Part shown: positions 1-9,250 of the stretch, piece after piece
Layout of the letters: the number at the start of each line of letters is the position of its first letter
Numbering within the stretch: the stretch's first letter is position 1
Source of the DNA: Mediterraneibacter faecis JCM 15917
GTDB taxonomy: Bacteria; Bacillota; Clostridia; Lachnospirales; Lachnospiraceae
Assembly (NCBI GenBank): GCA_001312505.1
Contig: BBDW01000010.1
Coordinates: 62,001-126,000 of the forward strand
Length of the DNA stretch: 64,000 nt
Reading direction: 5' to 3'
Notes under the pieces: model-generated
Told to the model about the DNA's origin: nothing
Seen by the model: only the letters and a program-made list of their open reading frames with translations
The model's database searches: none
Program-made: the position numbers and the translations under genes

Positions 1-2
1 GA

Positions 3-1007
3 ACAGGTCTGATCAATCCGGTGGCGGTTTTTGAGCCGGTAGAGCTTGAAGGAACGACAGTCAGCCGTGCAAGCGTCCATAATATCAGCATCATGGAAGA
101 ACTTGAACTTGGTGTTGGAGATGAGATCCAGGTATACAAGGCGAACATGATTATTCCGCAGATTGCGGAGAATCTGACAAGAAGTGGAGTGAAAGATATT
201 CCCAAAGTCTGTCCGGTCTGTGGAGGTGAGACGAAAATCTCTATGGAAAATGGGACAAAGACGCTGTATTGTACCAATCCGAAGTGTCAGGCAAAGCATG
301 TGAAGTCCTTTGCACTTTTTGTGAGCAGAGATGCGATGAATATTGAAGGCCTTTCAGAGGCGACACTGGAGAAATTCATTTTCCACGGTTATGTGAAAGA
401 CTTTACAGATCTCTTCCATCTTGATAACTACAGAGATGAGATCATGACAATGGATGGCTTTGGCGAAAAATCTTTCCTGAAACTGCAGAGCAGTATTGAA
501 AAGGCAAGAAAGACAACACTCGCAAGACTGGTTTATGGTCTCGGAATCCCGGGAATCGGAAGTGCGAATGCTAAGGTAATCTGCCGGGCACTTGGAAATG
601 ATTCGCAACGCGTGCTTCAGGCAGAAGAGGCAGAACTGGTTGAGATCCAGGGTGTCGGAGCAGTCATGGCGAAAAGCTATGTAGATTATTTTAAAGAGGA
701 AGAGCATCAGGAAATCTTTAAGCGACTTCTTAGCGAAGTGGAATTAGAAGAAGAGGAAGTAACAGAAGACAGCCAGAAATTCGCCGGAGTGAACTTTGTT
801 ATTACCGGAAGTGTTGAACATTTTGCAAATCGTGCAGAGGTAAAGGCTGAGATTGAAAAACGTGGCGGTAAGGTGACGGGAAGTGTCACATCAAAGACAA
901 ATTATTTGATCAACAATGACGTAAATTCCACATCTTCAAAAAATAAAAAGGCAAGAGATCTCGGAGTTCCGATCATTTCAGAAAATGATTTTCTGGAAAT
1001 GCTGTAA
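3..1007 (+). CDS. ligA: NAD-dependent DNA ligase LigA, C-terminal part
   Basis: This is the 3' portion of ligA; the gene starts before the window, and the reading frame is open from base 3. The enzyme seals nicks in duplex DNA with NAD as adenylate donor during replication and repair. Visible parts in order are the end of the OB fold (VELEGTTVSRASVHN), a four-cysteine zinc finger (CPVCGG, then CTNPKC), the helix-hairpin-helix region (GIPGIG and IQGVGAVMA) and a C-terminal BRCT domain (FVITGSVEHFANRAEV). No interruption is seen. The assignment rests on these motifs and is firm. The next gene starts about 60 bases downstream and could be co-transcribed. Confidence 0.95.
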   Translation, partial: TGLINPVAVFEPVELEGTTVSRASVHNISIMEELELGVGDEIQVYKANMIIPQIAENLTRSGVKDIPKVCPVCGGETKISMENGTKTLYCTNPKCQAKHVKSFALFVSRDAMNIEGLSEATLEKFIFHGYVKDFTDLFHLDNYRDEIMTMDGFGEKSFLKLQSSIEKARKTTLARLVYGLGIPGIGSANAKVICRALGNDSQRVLQAEEAELVEIQGVGAVMAKSYVDYFKEEEHQEIFKRLLSEVELEEEEVTEDSQKFAGVNFVITGSVEHFANRAEVKAEIEKRGGKVTGSVTSKTNYLINNDVNSTSSKNKKARDLGVPIISENDFLEML

Positions 1008-1069
1008 AGAAACAGTGGAAATACACAGGTTATAGGAAAGGTGACTTAAAATAACTGGGAGATGATAGT

Positions 1070-1576
1070 GTGAAGAAAAATAAATTCTACCCGTTGGCCG
1101 GAACAGCGGTATTCCTTTTGGATCAATGGATAAAAGATTATGTAGAAAAGAACTTGAAGATGGGAGAGAAGAGGAAGCTGGCAGAGAAGTTGGAACTCCG
1201 GCGTGTCCATAATCCGGGAATCTGCCTGGGAGTTTTTGCAAATAAACCGGAAAAGGTGAAAAAGCTTACAGAAGCAGGAACAGGTATTGTGACAGTGACA
1301 CAGATGCTGACACTTCTTGGAAACAATCATGTTTTGAAAAAAGCAGGAATCACACTTGCGGCAGCGGGTGCGTGGAGTAATCTGGCAGACCGTTATCATA
1401 AAGAGAAGGTGGTTGATTACATCGGGATTAAGACAGAAAAGAAAAAGCTGGAACAAGTAACTTATAATTTGGGAGACTTTGCAATCGGAGCAGGCGGAGT
1501 ACTCTGGTTCTTGGTTCTATGTTTAAGAAAGAAGGAACAGAATTATGATTCAGGATATACAGCCACATCAGTTTGA
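1070..1576 (+). CDS. Divergent LspA-like (signal peptidase II family) membrane protein
   Basis: A 168-residue protein with several hydrophobic helices and the layout of lipoprotein signal peptidase, which cleaves prolipoproteins at the membrane. A first helix carries LLDQ. A loop has VHNPGICLG where the family usually has NxGaaF. The region AGAWSNLADRYHKEKVVDYIG resembles the GGxxNxxDR...VvD motif, and TYNLGDFAIG resembles FNxAD. Both candidate catalytic aspartates are therefore present, but the surrounding residues are unusual, so it may be a paralogue with altered specificity. Translation starts at GTG (1070) behind GGGAG. Its 3' end overlaps nudC by about 30 bases, which suggests coupling. 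Confidence 0.65.
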   Translation: MKKNKFYPLAGTAVFLLDQWIKDYVEKNLKMGEKRKLAEKLELRRVHNPGICLGVFANKPEKVKKLTEAGTGIVTVTQMLTLLGNNHVLKKAGITLAAAGAWSNLADRYHKEKVVDYIGIKTEKKKLEQVTYNLGDFAIGAGGVLWFLVLCLRKKEQNYDSGYTATSV

Positions 1577-2381
1577 TAACCAGTACAGACCATGCCCTCC
1601 GGATGCGCAGAGCTATGCATTGTATTACGAAGGACAAAGTGCACTGCTGAAGAAAAGGAAAGATGGAATTGAATTTCCAAGATTTCGTGATTTGGAACGG
1701 CTTAATGAAGAAATTTATGAAGAAGCAGTTTATCTGTTTACGATTGACGAGGAACGCTTTTATCTGGTACAGAATATTAGTCGTGAACGGTTGTCAGAGT
1801 TTACAATGGAGAATAAAGAATCTTTCCGTTATGCAGAACCGCAGTATCTTGCATTTGCCGGAATTACCGGTTATCAGTTGAACAACTGGTATCGTAATCG
1901 CAAGTTCTGTGGACGCTGTGGACATAAGATGAGACATGATGAAAAAGAACGTATGATGCGTTGCGATCATTGTGGCAATATGGAATTTCCGAAAATCTGC
2001 CCGGCAGTTATCATAGGAGTAACTGATGGTGACAAGATTCTCATGTCAAAATACGCCGGAAGAGCATATAAAAAATATGCACTTCTTGCAGGATTTACCG
2101 AGATTGGAGAAACAATCGAGGAGACTGTTCAGCGTGAAGTAAAGGAAGAAGTCGGGCTGAAAGTTAAAAATATTCGTTACTATAAAAGTCAGCCATGGTC
2201 TTTCAGTGATACGCTCCTGATGGGATTCTATTGTGATTTGGATGGTGAGGAAGAAATCACACTCGACCGCGAGGAACTGGCCTTGGCAGAATGGTTCCGA
2301 AGGGATGAGATTCCGGTGGAGCCGAGCAGAGACAGTTTGACGAATGAAATGATCATTAAGTTTAAAAATGGTGAAGTGTAA
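1545..2381 (+). CDS. nudC: NAD+ diphosphatase NudC (Nudix hydrolase)
   Basis: A 278-residue Nudix hydrolase. The family splits NAD(H) into NMN(H) and AMP and can remove NAD caps from RNA. Visible features are a central four-cysteine zinc ribbon (CGRCG, then CDHCG), a full Nudix box (GFTEIGETIEE, then REVKEEVGL), and the NudC signature SQPW with a following WSFSDTLLMGF in the usual place. Length fits the family. The gene overlaps the end of the LspA-like gene, so the two are probably translated from one message. A strong hairpin follows its stop codon. Confidence 0.92.
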   Translation: MIQDIQPHQFDNQYRPCPPDAQSYALYYEGQSALLKKRKDGIEFPRFRDLERLNEEIYEEAVYLFTIDEERFYLVQNISRERLSEFTMENKESFRYAEPQYLAFAGITGYQLNNWYRNRKFCGRCGHKMRHDEKERMMRCDHCGNMEFPKICPAVIIGVTDGDKILMSKYAGRAYKKYALLAGFTEIGETIEETVQREVKEEVGLKVKNIRYYKSQPWSFSDTLLMGFYCDLDGEEEITLDREELALAEWFRRDEIPVEPSRDSLTNEMIIKFKNGEV

Positions 2382-2425
2382 AACTTTCTTATGAACAGTT
2401 ACAAAATGTGAATAAATTCAGTAAG

Positions 2426-2474
2426 AAAACGGAAAGATGTGAATATCTCTGAGAAATTCATATCTTTCCGTTTT
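2426..2474. terminator. Bidirectional terminator between nudC and arsR
   Basis: An A-rich arm followed by GGAAAGATGTGAAT pairs with ATTCATATCTTTCCGTTTT across a short loop, giving about 18 nearly perfect pairs flanked by A and T tracts. It lies between convergent genes and could serve both strands. Confidence 0.8.
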
Positions 2475-2514
2475 GATATACTTGTTTAATTGCGTGATAT
2501 TGCAGTAATAACAG

Positions 2515-2884
2515 TTAAGCTTCGGGACATGTGATTTTAATCACCTGCTCGATCATATGATGCAACAGCTGTGCCTGGTTTGTGTCTGCTGCTTTGTAGT
2601 AAACTTCTTTCCCCCTCTCTGCGGCTTGTGATCAGTCCGTAAGATTTCAGCTGGCGGAGATGGTGAGAGACAGCCGGGCTACTCATGTCCATCATGGAAG
2701 AAATGTTGATCACACATTCTTCGCAGTGGCAGAGAAGCCAGAAAATGCGTACCCTGCTGTTATCTCCGAGGACCTTGAACAGGTCAGCAACAATCTGGAA
2801 GTCCTCCGTCTTTGCAATATTATCTATAAGAAGTTCTGTATTCAGATGTTCACCATGATTATGTGGTAAAATATGGTCAGTCAT
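2515..2884 (-). CDS. ArsR/SmtB-family metal-responsive repressor (one frameshift)
   Basis: A winged-helix repressor that would release DNA on binding metal. Visible are ADLFKVLGDNSRVRI, the CEECV (C-x-x-C) metal-site-like motif in helix 3, and the recognition helix SSPAVSHHLRQLKSYGLI. The frame breaks at a C5 run at 2611-2615. Restoring four bases gives RREGKEVYYKA...QVIKITCPEA and a stop at 2515, a normal length of about 122 residues. The ATG at 2884 is chosen because AAGGAG lies six to seven bases ahead. It is divergent from the metal-efflux genes, which it probably controls through the inverted repeats in the intergenic region. Confidence 0.88.
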
Positions 2885-2906
2885 AAACAATCTCCTTTTA
2901 TTCGGT

Positions 2907-2919
2907 ATTGAAATTCAAT
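2907..2919. promoter_or_regulatory. Short inverted repeat upstream of arsR
   Basis: ATTGAA-A-TTCAAT, a perfect 6-bp inverted repeat with a one-base centre, sits just upstream of the arsR ribosome binding site. It could be a repressor half-site pair; this is inferred from position only. Confidence 0.4.
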
Positions 2920-2978
2920 AGCGCCTTTGGCAACTCTATAATCATAAAGGTATTGTAACATAAAAATACCAAAATGTA

Positions 2979-3006
2979 TTGACTTTTTCATTTGGTTGGC
3001 TATAAT
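2979..3006 (+). promoter_or_regulatory. Promoter of the metal-efflux operon
   Basis: TTGACT (2979-2984) and TATAAT (3001-3006) are separated by 16 bases and lie about 100 bases ahead of the metal-binding protein gene. This is a good sigma-A match. Confidence 0.75.
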
Positions 3007-3018
3007 GTAAATATAAAG

Positions 3019-3044
3019 ATTAAACGAATGCTTAATCGTTTAAT
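3019..3044. promoter_or_regulatory. Putative ArsR-family operator
   Basis: Perfect 8-bp arms ATTAAACG and CGTTTAAT with a 10-base spacer lie directly downstream of the -10 box, where a bound repressor would block transcription. ArsR/SmtB operators are typically imperfect 12-2-12 repeats in this position, so the match is plausible but not diagnostic. Confidence 0.55.
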
Positions 3045-3106
3045 GAAAATGAATAGGAAATATGTTTGATGAAAGTCAAAAAACAAGATCAAAGGAGAAG
3101 AGAAAG

Positions 3107-3325
3107 ATGAAGAAGACTTATAAGATTGAAGTGGATTGTGCAAACTGTGCAAATAAGATGGAAGATGCAGCAAAGAACACAGCAGGTGTTCAGAATGCAA
3201 CAGTGAATTTCATGACACAGAAGATGATCGTTGAGTTTGAAGAGGGACAGGATGCAAAGAGCGTTATGAAAGACGTTCTGAAGAATTGTAAGAAGGTAGA
3301 GGACGATTGCGAGATCTACCTGTAA
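3107..3325 (+). CDS. Free-standing heavy-metal-associated (HMA) domain protein
   Basis: A 72-residue single HMA domain of the CopZ/MerP fold. The metal loop is DCANCANKME, with the C-x-x-C pair in its usual place after the first strand, and the rest follows the beta-alpha-beta-beta-alpha-beta pattern. The ATG at 3107 is chosen because AAAGGAGAAG precedes it; an upstream in-frame ATG at 3062 lacks such a site. The P1B-ATPase that begins 13 bases later has no N-terminal HMA domain of its own, so this protein probably delivers metal to it or senses metal for it. Confidence 0.85.
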   Translation: MKKTYKIEVDCANCANKMEDAAKNTAGVQNATVNFMTQKMIVEFEEGQDAKSVMKDVLKNCKKVEDDCEIYL

Positions 3326-3338
3326 GAGGGTGAGAAGA

Positions 3339-5231
3339 ATGACGAAGAAGCAGAAGAAGATGCTGACCAGGATCATCGCTGCGGCGGTGCTCCTGATTCT
3401 ATTGAATTTCCTTCCGGTAACAGGAATTATCAGATTTGTATTATTTTTGATTCCATATCTGATCGTTGGTTACGATATTTTGAAGAAAGCATGGAAGGGA
3501 ATCTTAAACCGTCAGGTATTTGATGAGAATTTCCTGATGGCAGTCGCCACGGTCGGTGCGATTGCGATTGCATTTTATGAGAAGTCCGGAGACTTTAATG
3601 AAGCGGTTGCTGTTATGCTGTTTTATCAGATCGGTGAACTTTTCCAGAGCTATGCAGTTGGAAAGAGCCGCAGAAATATCAGTGAATTGATGGATATCCG
3701 TCCGGATTATGCAAACATAGAGCAGGATGGAAGTCTTGAACAGGTGGATCCGGATGAAGTTGAAATCGGAACAGTGATCATTGTTCAGCCGGGAGAAAAA
3801 GTGCCAATCGACGGTGTGGTTGTAGAGGGAACCTCTACACTGAATACAAGTGCGTTGACCGGTGAAAGCGTTCCGAGAGAAGCGAAAGCCGGAGATGAGA
3901 TCATCAGTGGCTGTATCAATCTGACAGGTGTGTTGAAGATCCGTACAACAAAAGAGTTCGGAGAATCAACGGTATCCAAGGTACTGGAACTGGTAGAAGA
4001 ATCCACATCCAGAAAATCAAGATCAGAGAACTTTATTTCTAAATTTGCAAAATATTATACACCGGCGGTATGCTATGGCGCACTTGCACTTGCAGTGCTT
4101 CCACCACTTGTGAGAATGTTTGCAATGGGAGCTGCACCGCAGTGGAATGACTGGATCTACAGAGCACTGACATTTCTTGTAATCAGCTGTCCGTGCGCGC
4201 TGGTTATCAGCATCCCACTTAGCTTTTTCGCAGGAATCGGCGGGGGGGCAAGCCATGAGGGAATTTTGGTGAAAGGATCCAATTATCTCGAGGCACTGTC
4301 CAAGACAAAATATGTTGTTTTTGATAAGACAGGAACTTTGACTCAGGGAATTTTTGAAGTGGTCGGAGTACATCATAATCAGATGGAAGAAAAGCAGCTC
4401 TTAGAGTATGCGGCACTTGCAGAGAGTGCGTCATCTCATCCAATCAGCAAGAGTATTCAGAGGGCTTACGGAAAAGAACTGGATCGTTCCCGTGTCAGTG
4501 AGATAGAAGAAATCAGTGGAAACGGAATTACAGCGAAAGTAGACGGAAGAAGCGTTGCAGCAGGAAATGTTAAGCTGATGGATCGTCTTGGTATTCCATA
4601 TAAATCATGTCATAAAGTAGGAACAATCATACATATGGCAATTGATGGCGAATATGCAGGACACATTGTGATTTCAGATGTTGAGAAACCGACTTCTAAA
4701 GAAGCAATCGCGAAACTGAAACAGGCAGGAATTCAGAAGACAATCATGTTGACGGGAGATGCGAAACAGGTGGCAGACCAGGTGGCAGCAGATCTTGGTA
4801 TTGATGAGGTTCATAGCGAACTGCTTCCTGGAGATAAGGTGGAGCAGGTAGAAAGACTTCTGGCTGAGAAGCCGGCGAAGGCAAACCTGGCATTTGTCGG
4901 AGACGGCATTAACGATGCACCGGTTCTTGGAAGAGCGGATATCGGTATTGCGATGGGGGGGGCAATGGGATCCGATGCGGCAATTGAGGCAGCAGATGTT
5001 GTCCTGATGGATGATGATCCGTTGAAGATTGTTAAGGCAATCCGAATTTCTAAGAAATGTCTCGGAATCGTATATCAGAATATTGTATTTGCTCTCGCAG
5101 TAAAGGGCGCGTGCCTGATTCTCGGAGCACTTGGAATTGCAAATATGTGGCTCGCAATCTTTGCAGATGTGGGAGTTATGGTACTTGCAATACTCAATGC
5201 GATGCGTACACTTTTTGTGAAGAAGTTATAA
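3339..5231 (+). CDS. P1B-type heavy-metal-exporting ATPase (CadA/ZntA type)
   Basis: An integral-membrane pump of about 630 residues that exports divalent soft metals (Zn, Cd or Pb) using ATP. Visible are the actuator motif LTGESVP, the transmembrane CPC (C284-P-C286), the phosphorylation site DKTGTLT (D329), the SSHP signature of P1B pumps, MLTGD and the hinge GDGINDAP. The N-terminal metal domain is absent and is supplied in trans by the preceding gene. Two G runs (G7 at 4242, G8 at 4955) seem to add one glycine each: GIGGGAS and AMGGAMGSD, against the usual GIGGAS and AMGAxGSD. Start is the ATG at 3339; the GTG nine bases earlier is an alternative. Confidence 0.93.
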   Translation: MTKKQKKMLTRIIAAAVLLILLNFLPVTGIIRFVLFLIPYLIVGYDILKKAWKGILNRQVFDENFLMAVATVGAIAIAFYEKSGDFNEAVAVMLFYQIGELFQSYAVGKSRRNISELMDIRPDYANIEQDGSLEQVDPDEVEIGTVIIVQPGEKVPIDGVVVEGTSTLNTSALTGESVPREAKAGDEIISGCINLTGVLKIRTTKEFGESTVSKVLELVEESTSRKSRSENFISKFAKYYTPAVCYGALALAVLPPLVRMFAMGAAPQWNDWIYRALTFLVISCPCALVISIPLSFFAGIGGGASHEGILVKGSNYLEALSKTKYVVFDKTGTLTQGIFEVVGVHHNQMEEKQLLEYAALAESASSHPISKSIQRAYGKELDRSRVSEIEEISGNGITAKVDGRSVAAGNVKLMDRLGIPYKSCHKVGTIIHMAIDGEYAGHIVISDVEKPTSKEAIAKLKQAGIQKTIMLTGDAKQVADQVAADLGIDEVHSELLPGDKVEQVERLLAEKPAKANLAFVGDGINDAPVLGRADIGIAMGGAMGSDAAIEAADVVLMDDDPLKIVKAIRISKKCLGIVYQNIVFALAVKGACLILGALGIANMWLAIFADVGVMVLAILNAMRTLFVKKL

Positions 5232-5235
5232 AAAG

Positions 5236-5282
5236 AAAAGGATGAATGGTAAATGTGAGATACATTACCACTCATCCTTTTT
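5236..5282. terminator. Bidirectional terminator after the metal ATPase
   Basis: AAAAGGATGAATGGTAAATG pairs with CATTACCACTCATCCTTTT around a small loop, with A and T tracts on either side. It separates convergent genes. Confidence 0.85.
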
Positions 5283-5305
5283 CTAATGACTTAATCAGTA
5301 AAATC

Positions 5306-6629
5306 TTATACAGCTTTCAGGAACTGTACGCTGTAAGCTGGCATTGTCAGCTGTCCGTTTAAAGTTACAGTTTCTGCTTCGTCTGTATTTACAAGCAGTT
5401 CTGTGAAAGTGCCCTGCAGTTCACCATTTCCGGCAGTAAATTCTGAATCACCGGCATTGATCGCAACGAGAACACGTTCATTATCAGTGCGGCGTTCAAA
5501 GATCAGCTGATGATTTGTAATGACAACATTTCGGTAAGAACCATTGCAAAGAGCATCACTGTTTCTGCGAACTTCAATCAATTCTTTGATGAAATCAGTC
5601 AGTTCATTCGGCTTCGGCTCTTCGAAGCATGGACGAAGTGCATAGTCATTATCCGGTGCTTTCACACCTTCCTCGCCCCCATTCACTTCCATAATAGATA
5701 CACGGAATACCCGGCATACCAAAGAGAAGACCGTAAGCAAGCGGAAGATGATTCTTGTTCGTCAGGATACTTGCGATACGTGTGACATCATGATTATCTA
5801 CAAATGTCATCAAATGCTTTCCACGATAAATGCACCACTGCTCCGGTCCGAACTGGCGATTCAGAGAATGTGCGATCTCAAACAGATTCATGCAATTGAA
5901 GCTTGAAAAAATTCCTTTGTAGCATTCATAGTTTGTACAGCTGTGAAGCATCTCGTCGTTTACGATTAAGTTGTAGTCGCCGAAGAGAACCTCACCGATC
6001 AGTGCAAATCCCGGTTTCAGTTCCTCGCAGAAGCTGCGCAGACGGCGCATGAAATTATGATCCAGGCAATAAGCTACATCCAGACGCAGTCCGTCTATGC
6101 CGAACTCTTCAATCCACATCTTGACACAGTCAAGCAGATAGTCGACAACTGCAGGATTCTGCAGATTTAATTTAACAAGTTCAAAATGACCTTCCCATCC
6201 TTCATACCAGAAACCATCGTTATACGCACTGTTTCCGTCGAAGCTGATATGGAACCAGTCTTTATACGGAGAGTCCCATTTCTTCTCCTGCACATCCTTG
6301 AATGCCCAGAAGCCACGTCCAACATGATTGAATACTCCGTCCAGCATGATCTTTACATTGTTATCATGCAGCTTTTCACAGACTTCTTTAAAGTCTTCGT
6401 TCGTTCCAAGACGACAGTCGATCTTGCGGAAATCTCTTGTGTCATACCCATGGTTGTCTGATTCGAAAATCGGATTCAAGATGATTGAACCGATTCCAAG
6501 ATCACCAAGATATTCTGCCCATTCACCAATTTTAAGAATCCGGTGTTCTGTTACTCCGTCATTATGTACCGGAGCACCGCAGAATCCGATCGGGTAGATT
6601 TGATAAAAAGTTTCATTGTAAGCCCACAT
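5306..6629 (-). CDS. GH13 alpha-amylase-family glycosidase (one frameshift)
   Basis: A cytoplasmic alpha-glucan hydrolase of about 440 residues with no signal peptide. The four GH13 regions are present: DGVFNH, GLRLDVA with nucleophile D184, GEVLFG with acid E213, and FVDNHD with D281. The early IYPIGFCG resembles neopullulanase/cyclomaltodextrinase-type enzymes, but no N-terminal starch-binding domain is seen. The frame breaks at a C5 run on the plus strand (5676-5680). With four bases, SEWGEEGVKAPDNDY continues into the C-terminal beta domain that ends at 5306. It is a single-gene unit running opposite to its neighbours. Exact substrate is not readable. Confidence 0.85.
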
Positions 6630-6864
6630 AGTTGTTACCCACTTTCTTGATTCGGATTTTTATCGGATTTCGATAAAGAGTCAGAGATATAAAAATCTCT
6701 TAAAACCTATTTCTAATTATAACATAAGTTGAGCGTTTTGGTGAAAAAGTTTAAAGAGATAGAATTGCATTTACGAGAAATACAACGTATACTAAAATTA
6801 TCGAAATAACAGGAAGATACTGGACGGATGATACAGAAATATGGAAGATTCAAAGGAGGATATC

Positions 6865-7383
6865 ATGGGAGAAGAGATATACCAGAAAGCACTGGAGTAT
6901 GCGAAGAAGAAGCATGAAGGACAGTTTCGGATAGGTGGAGCTCCTTTTATTGTACATCCGATTGCAGTTGCAGAGATTCTTCGACAGGATGGTAAGCAGG
7001 TTGAATATCGGGTTGCGGCAGTATTTCATGATCTTTTAGAGGATACAGATGCTTCAGAACAGGAGATTGTAGAAATCGGGGGAGAAGATGTCTTAAAAGC
7101 AGTGAAGCTGGTGACGAAGGAAAAAGAATATTGTATGGAGACCTATATTGCAGGGATTAAGACAAATTCTATGGCATATGCAGTGAAAGGGGCAGATCGT
7201 CTTCATAATCTGCAGAGTGCATTCTGTGCAAATGAGAAGTTTCGCAAGAAATACATCCGCGAGACGCTTGACTGGTATATGAAATTCAGACCGGAGATCC
7301 CGGAAGTTGTAGCAGAACTGATTGAAAGTTTGAATGATTGTGAAGAAAAGCAACAATTTCGTGAGGAAGTAAAAGTATTTTAA
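6865..7383 (+). CDS. HD-domain hydrolase of the RelA/SpoT hydrolase-like type
   Basis: A protein of about 172 residues made of a single HD fold. Visible are ALEYAKKKHEGQFRIGG, PFIVHPIAVAEIL, FHDLLEDTD with the HD pair, and VKGADRLHNLQ, the pattern of the ppGpp hydrolase half of RelA/SpoT. No synthetase, TGS or ACT domain is present, so it is a small alarmone-hydrolase-like protein (Mesh1/SAH class) or another nucleotide phosphohydrolase. The ATG at 6865 is preferred because AAGGAGG lies six bases ahead; the in-frame ATG at 6841 has no such site. It stands alone. Confidence 0.8.
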   Translation: MGEEIYQKALEYAKKKHEGQFRIGGAPFIVHPIAVAEILRQDGKQVEYRVAAVFHDLLEDTDASEQEIVEIGGEDVLKAVKLVTKEKEYCMETYIAGIKTNSMAYAVKGADRLHNLQSAFCANEKFRKKYIRETLDWYMKFRPEIPEVVAELIESLNDCEEKQQFREEVKVF

Positions 7384-7565
7384 ATAGATCAAAAAGATTA
7401 AGATTTTTTTAGAATACAAGGCTTATGTTGCGAAATGAAGGTTGAAATGGTATATTAAATTAGTATTCATGGGCTGTTAAGCGTAGAAATTGCGTTTGGC
7501 AGTGCCATTAGAAAGCGACAGATAGAAACATAGAGAATGATTTACAGGGAAGGAAACTAAAGAAT

Positions 7566-9167
7566 ATGAGTCAGCAGGACAAAAGATCTCGGCGCAGGAG
7601 ACCTTCTGATGAAAGAAATGATGTGCGAAGAAAGAAAAGACATTCCAATAGAAAAAATACATCTGACAGACATCGCCGAAGGAGAAAGGTGAAAAAGAGA
7701 GAGAATAAACTCAGCAGAACAATTGGATTAGTTCTGGCAATTGTTCAGCTTATTGCGACAGGGATTTTTATGGCAGGCATATTTAAATTGAATATGCTTC
7801 CGACAAAGTATGTTGTTGCAGCAACTGTAGCATTGGTGCTGTTTTGGGGGGGAGTTATTCTGGCAAGCCAGTTCTTTTCCAAGAAAAATGCGATTACAGG
7901 AAAAATTATCAGCGTATTGATTACCGTATTGTTGATTTTTAGTTCGTATTATCTGTTCAAGGTAAGTGGAACGGTTTCCAAAATCTCTGGTGGAGAGTAT
8001 AAACTAGATAAAGTAGTTGTATCTGTTATGGCAGATGATTCAGCAGAGGCAATCAAAGATGCAAAAAATTACACATTTGGTGTACAATATAAGATGAATG
8101 GAGATCAGATTAAACAGACTGTTCAGGCAATTAATGAAGAACTCGGAACGGAAATTAAGACAGAAGAGTATGATACATTGGCAGAACAGGCCGAGGCTCT
8201 TCATGATGGAAAAGTAGATGCGATTATTTATAATCAGGGATTTACAGGAGTTCTTGAAGAAGCATTTGAAGGGTATGAAGATAATACAAAAGTGATTTAT
8301 TCCCATGACATTAAGACTGAGATAGAAGATACCTCATCTGATGTTGAAGTGAAAAATGATACATTCAGTGTATACATCAGTGGCATTGATGTTTATGGAG
8401 CAATTGAGACAAACAGCCGAAGTGATGTAAATATCATAGCAGAAGTAAATCCAACAACACACCAGATCCTGCTTGTGACCACACCGCGTGATTATTATGT
8501 CGAAATTCCTGAGGTTTCAGGTGGACAGAAAGATAAACTGACACATGCAGGAATCTATGGCGTGGATAAGTCTATGAAGACATTAGAGAAGTTATATGAT
8601 ACGAATCTTGATTTCTACGCGCGAGTAAACTTTACCTCCCTGATCACAATGGTAGATGCACTTGGTGGAGTAGATGTAGAATCCGAGTATGCCTTTACAA
8701 CAAGTGAAGATTCAGGACTTGTGATGGATGTTGTACAGGGAACCAACCACTTTAACGGAAAACAGGCGTTAGCATTTTCGAGAGAGCGTCAGAATGTACC
8801 AGGAGGAGATAATCAGCGCGGTAAGGATCAGCAGGCGGTAATTACAGCAATGATCAAGAAGATGGTATCTCCGGCAATTTTGACAGGAGCAAATGGAATT
8901 CTTAATAGTGTAAGTGGAAATGTTGAAACAAATATGTCTGAAGCTCAGATTCAGGAATTGATCAAAACCCAGCTTTCTGAGAACCCGCAATGGACAATTA
9001 CATCAATGGCAGCAGAGGGAACAGGAGACACTCAGTATTGTTATTCTTATTCCGGTAAGCCTTTATATGTAATGCAGCCAAATCAGGAGTCTGTAGACGC
9101 AATCAAAGAAGCTATGGATAAAGTGGAGAACGGAGAAACTCTGGAAGGCGGAACAACAACAGAGTAA
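7566..9167 (+). CDS. LytR-CpsA-Psr (LCP) family cell-wall glycopolymer ligase
   Basis: A 533-residue membrane-anchored protein. Residues 1-45 are an extremely Arg/Lys-rich cytoplasmic tail, followed by about three hydrophobic segments and a long extracellular part. The LCP core begins near residue 265 (FSVYISGIDVYG) and shows SRSDVNIIAEVNP, TTPRDYYVEIP, KLTHAGIYG and the late LAFSRERQNVPGGDNQR motif. LCP enzymes transfer undecaprenyl-linked polymers such as teichoic acid or capsule to peptidoglycan, or regulate that process. Its place directly before the polysaccharide locus supports that role. A G7 run at 7846-7852 encodes WGG where WG would suffice. Confidence 0.92.
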   Translation: MSQQDKRSRRRRPSDERNDVRRKKRHSNRKNTSDRHRRRRKVKKRENKLSRTIGLVLAIVQLIATGIFMAGIFKLNMLPTKYVVAATVALVLFWGGVILASQFFSKKNAITGKIISVLITVLLIFSSYYLFKVSGTVSKISGGEYKLDKVVVSVMADDSAEAIKDAKNYTFGVQYKMNGDQIKQTVQAINEELGTEIKTEEYDTLAEQAEALHDGKVDAIIYNQGFTGVLEEAFEGYEDNTKVIYSHDIKTEIEDTSSDVEVKNDTFSVYISGIDVYGAIETNSRSDVNIIAEVNPTTHQILLVTTPRDYYVEIPEVSGGQKDKLTHAGIYGVDKSMKTLEKLYDTNLDFYARVNFTSLITMVDALGGVDVESEYAFTTSEDSGLVMDVVQGTNHFNGKQALAFSRERQNVPGGDNQRGKDQQAVITAMIKKMVSPAILTGANGILNSVSGNVETNMSEAQIQELIKTQLSENPQWTITSMAAEGTGDTQYCYSYSGKPLYVMQPNQESVDAIKEAMDKVENGETLEGGTTTE

Positions 9168-9183
9168 TAGACAACGAGAGAAA

Positions 9184-9209
9184 CCCGCAGGCAGAAATTT
9201 GTCTGCGGG
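9184..9209 (+). terminator. Hairpin after the LCP gene
   Basis: CCCGCAGGCAGA and GTCTGCGGG form a GC-rich hairpin just past the LCP stop codon. No clear T tract follows, so it may be a weak terminator or a processing site. Confidence 0.5.
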
Positions 9210-9250
9210 AATCGTGATGTTATAGAGAAAAGATGATTAAGGATAATGAT

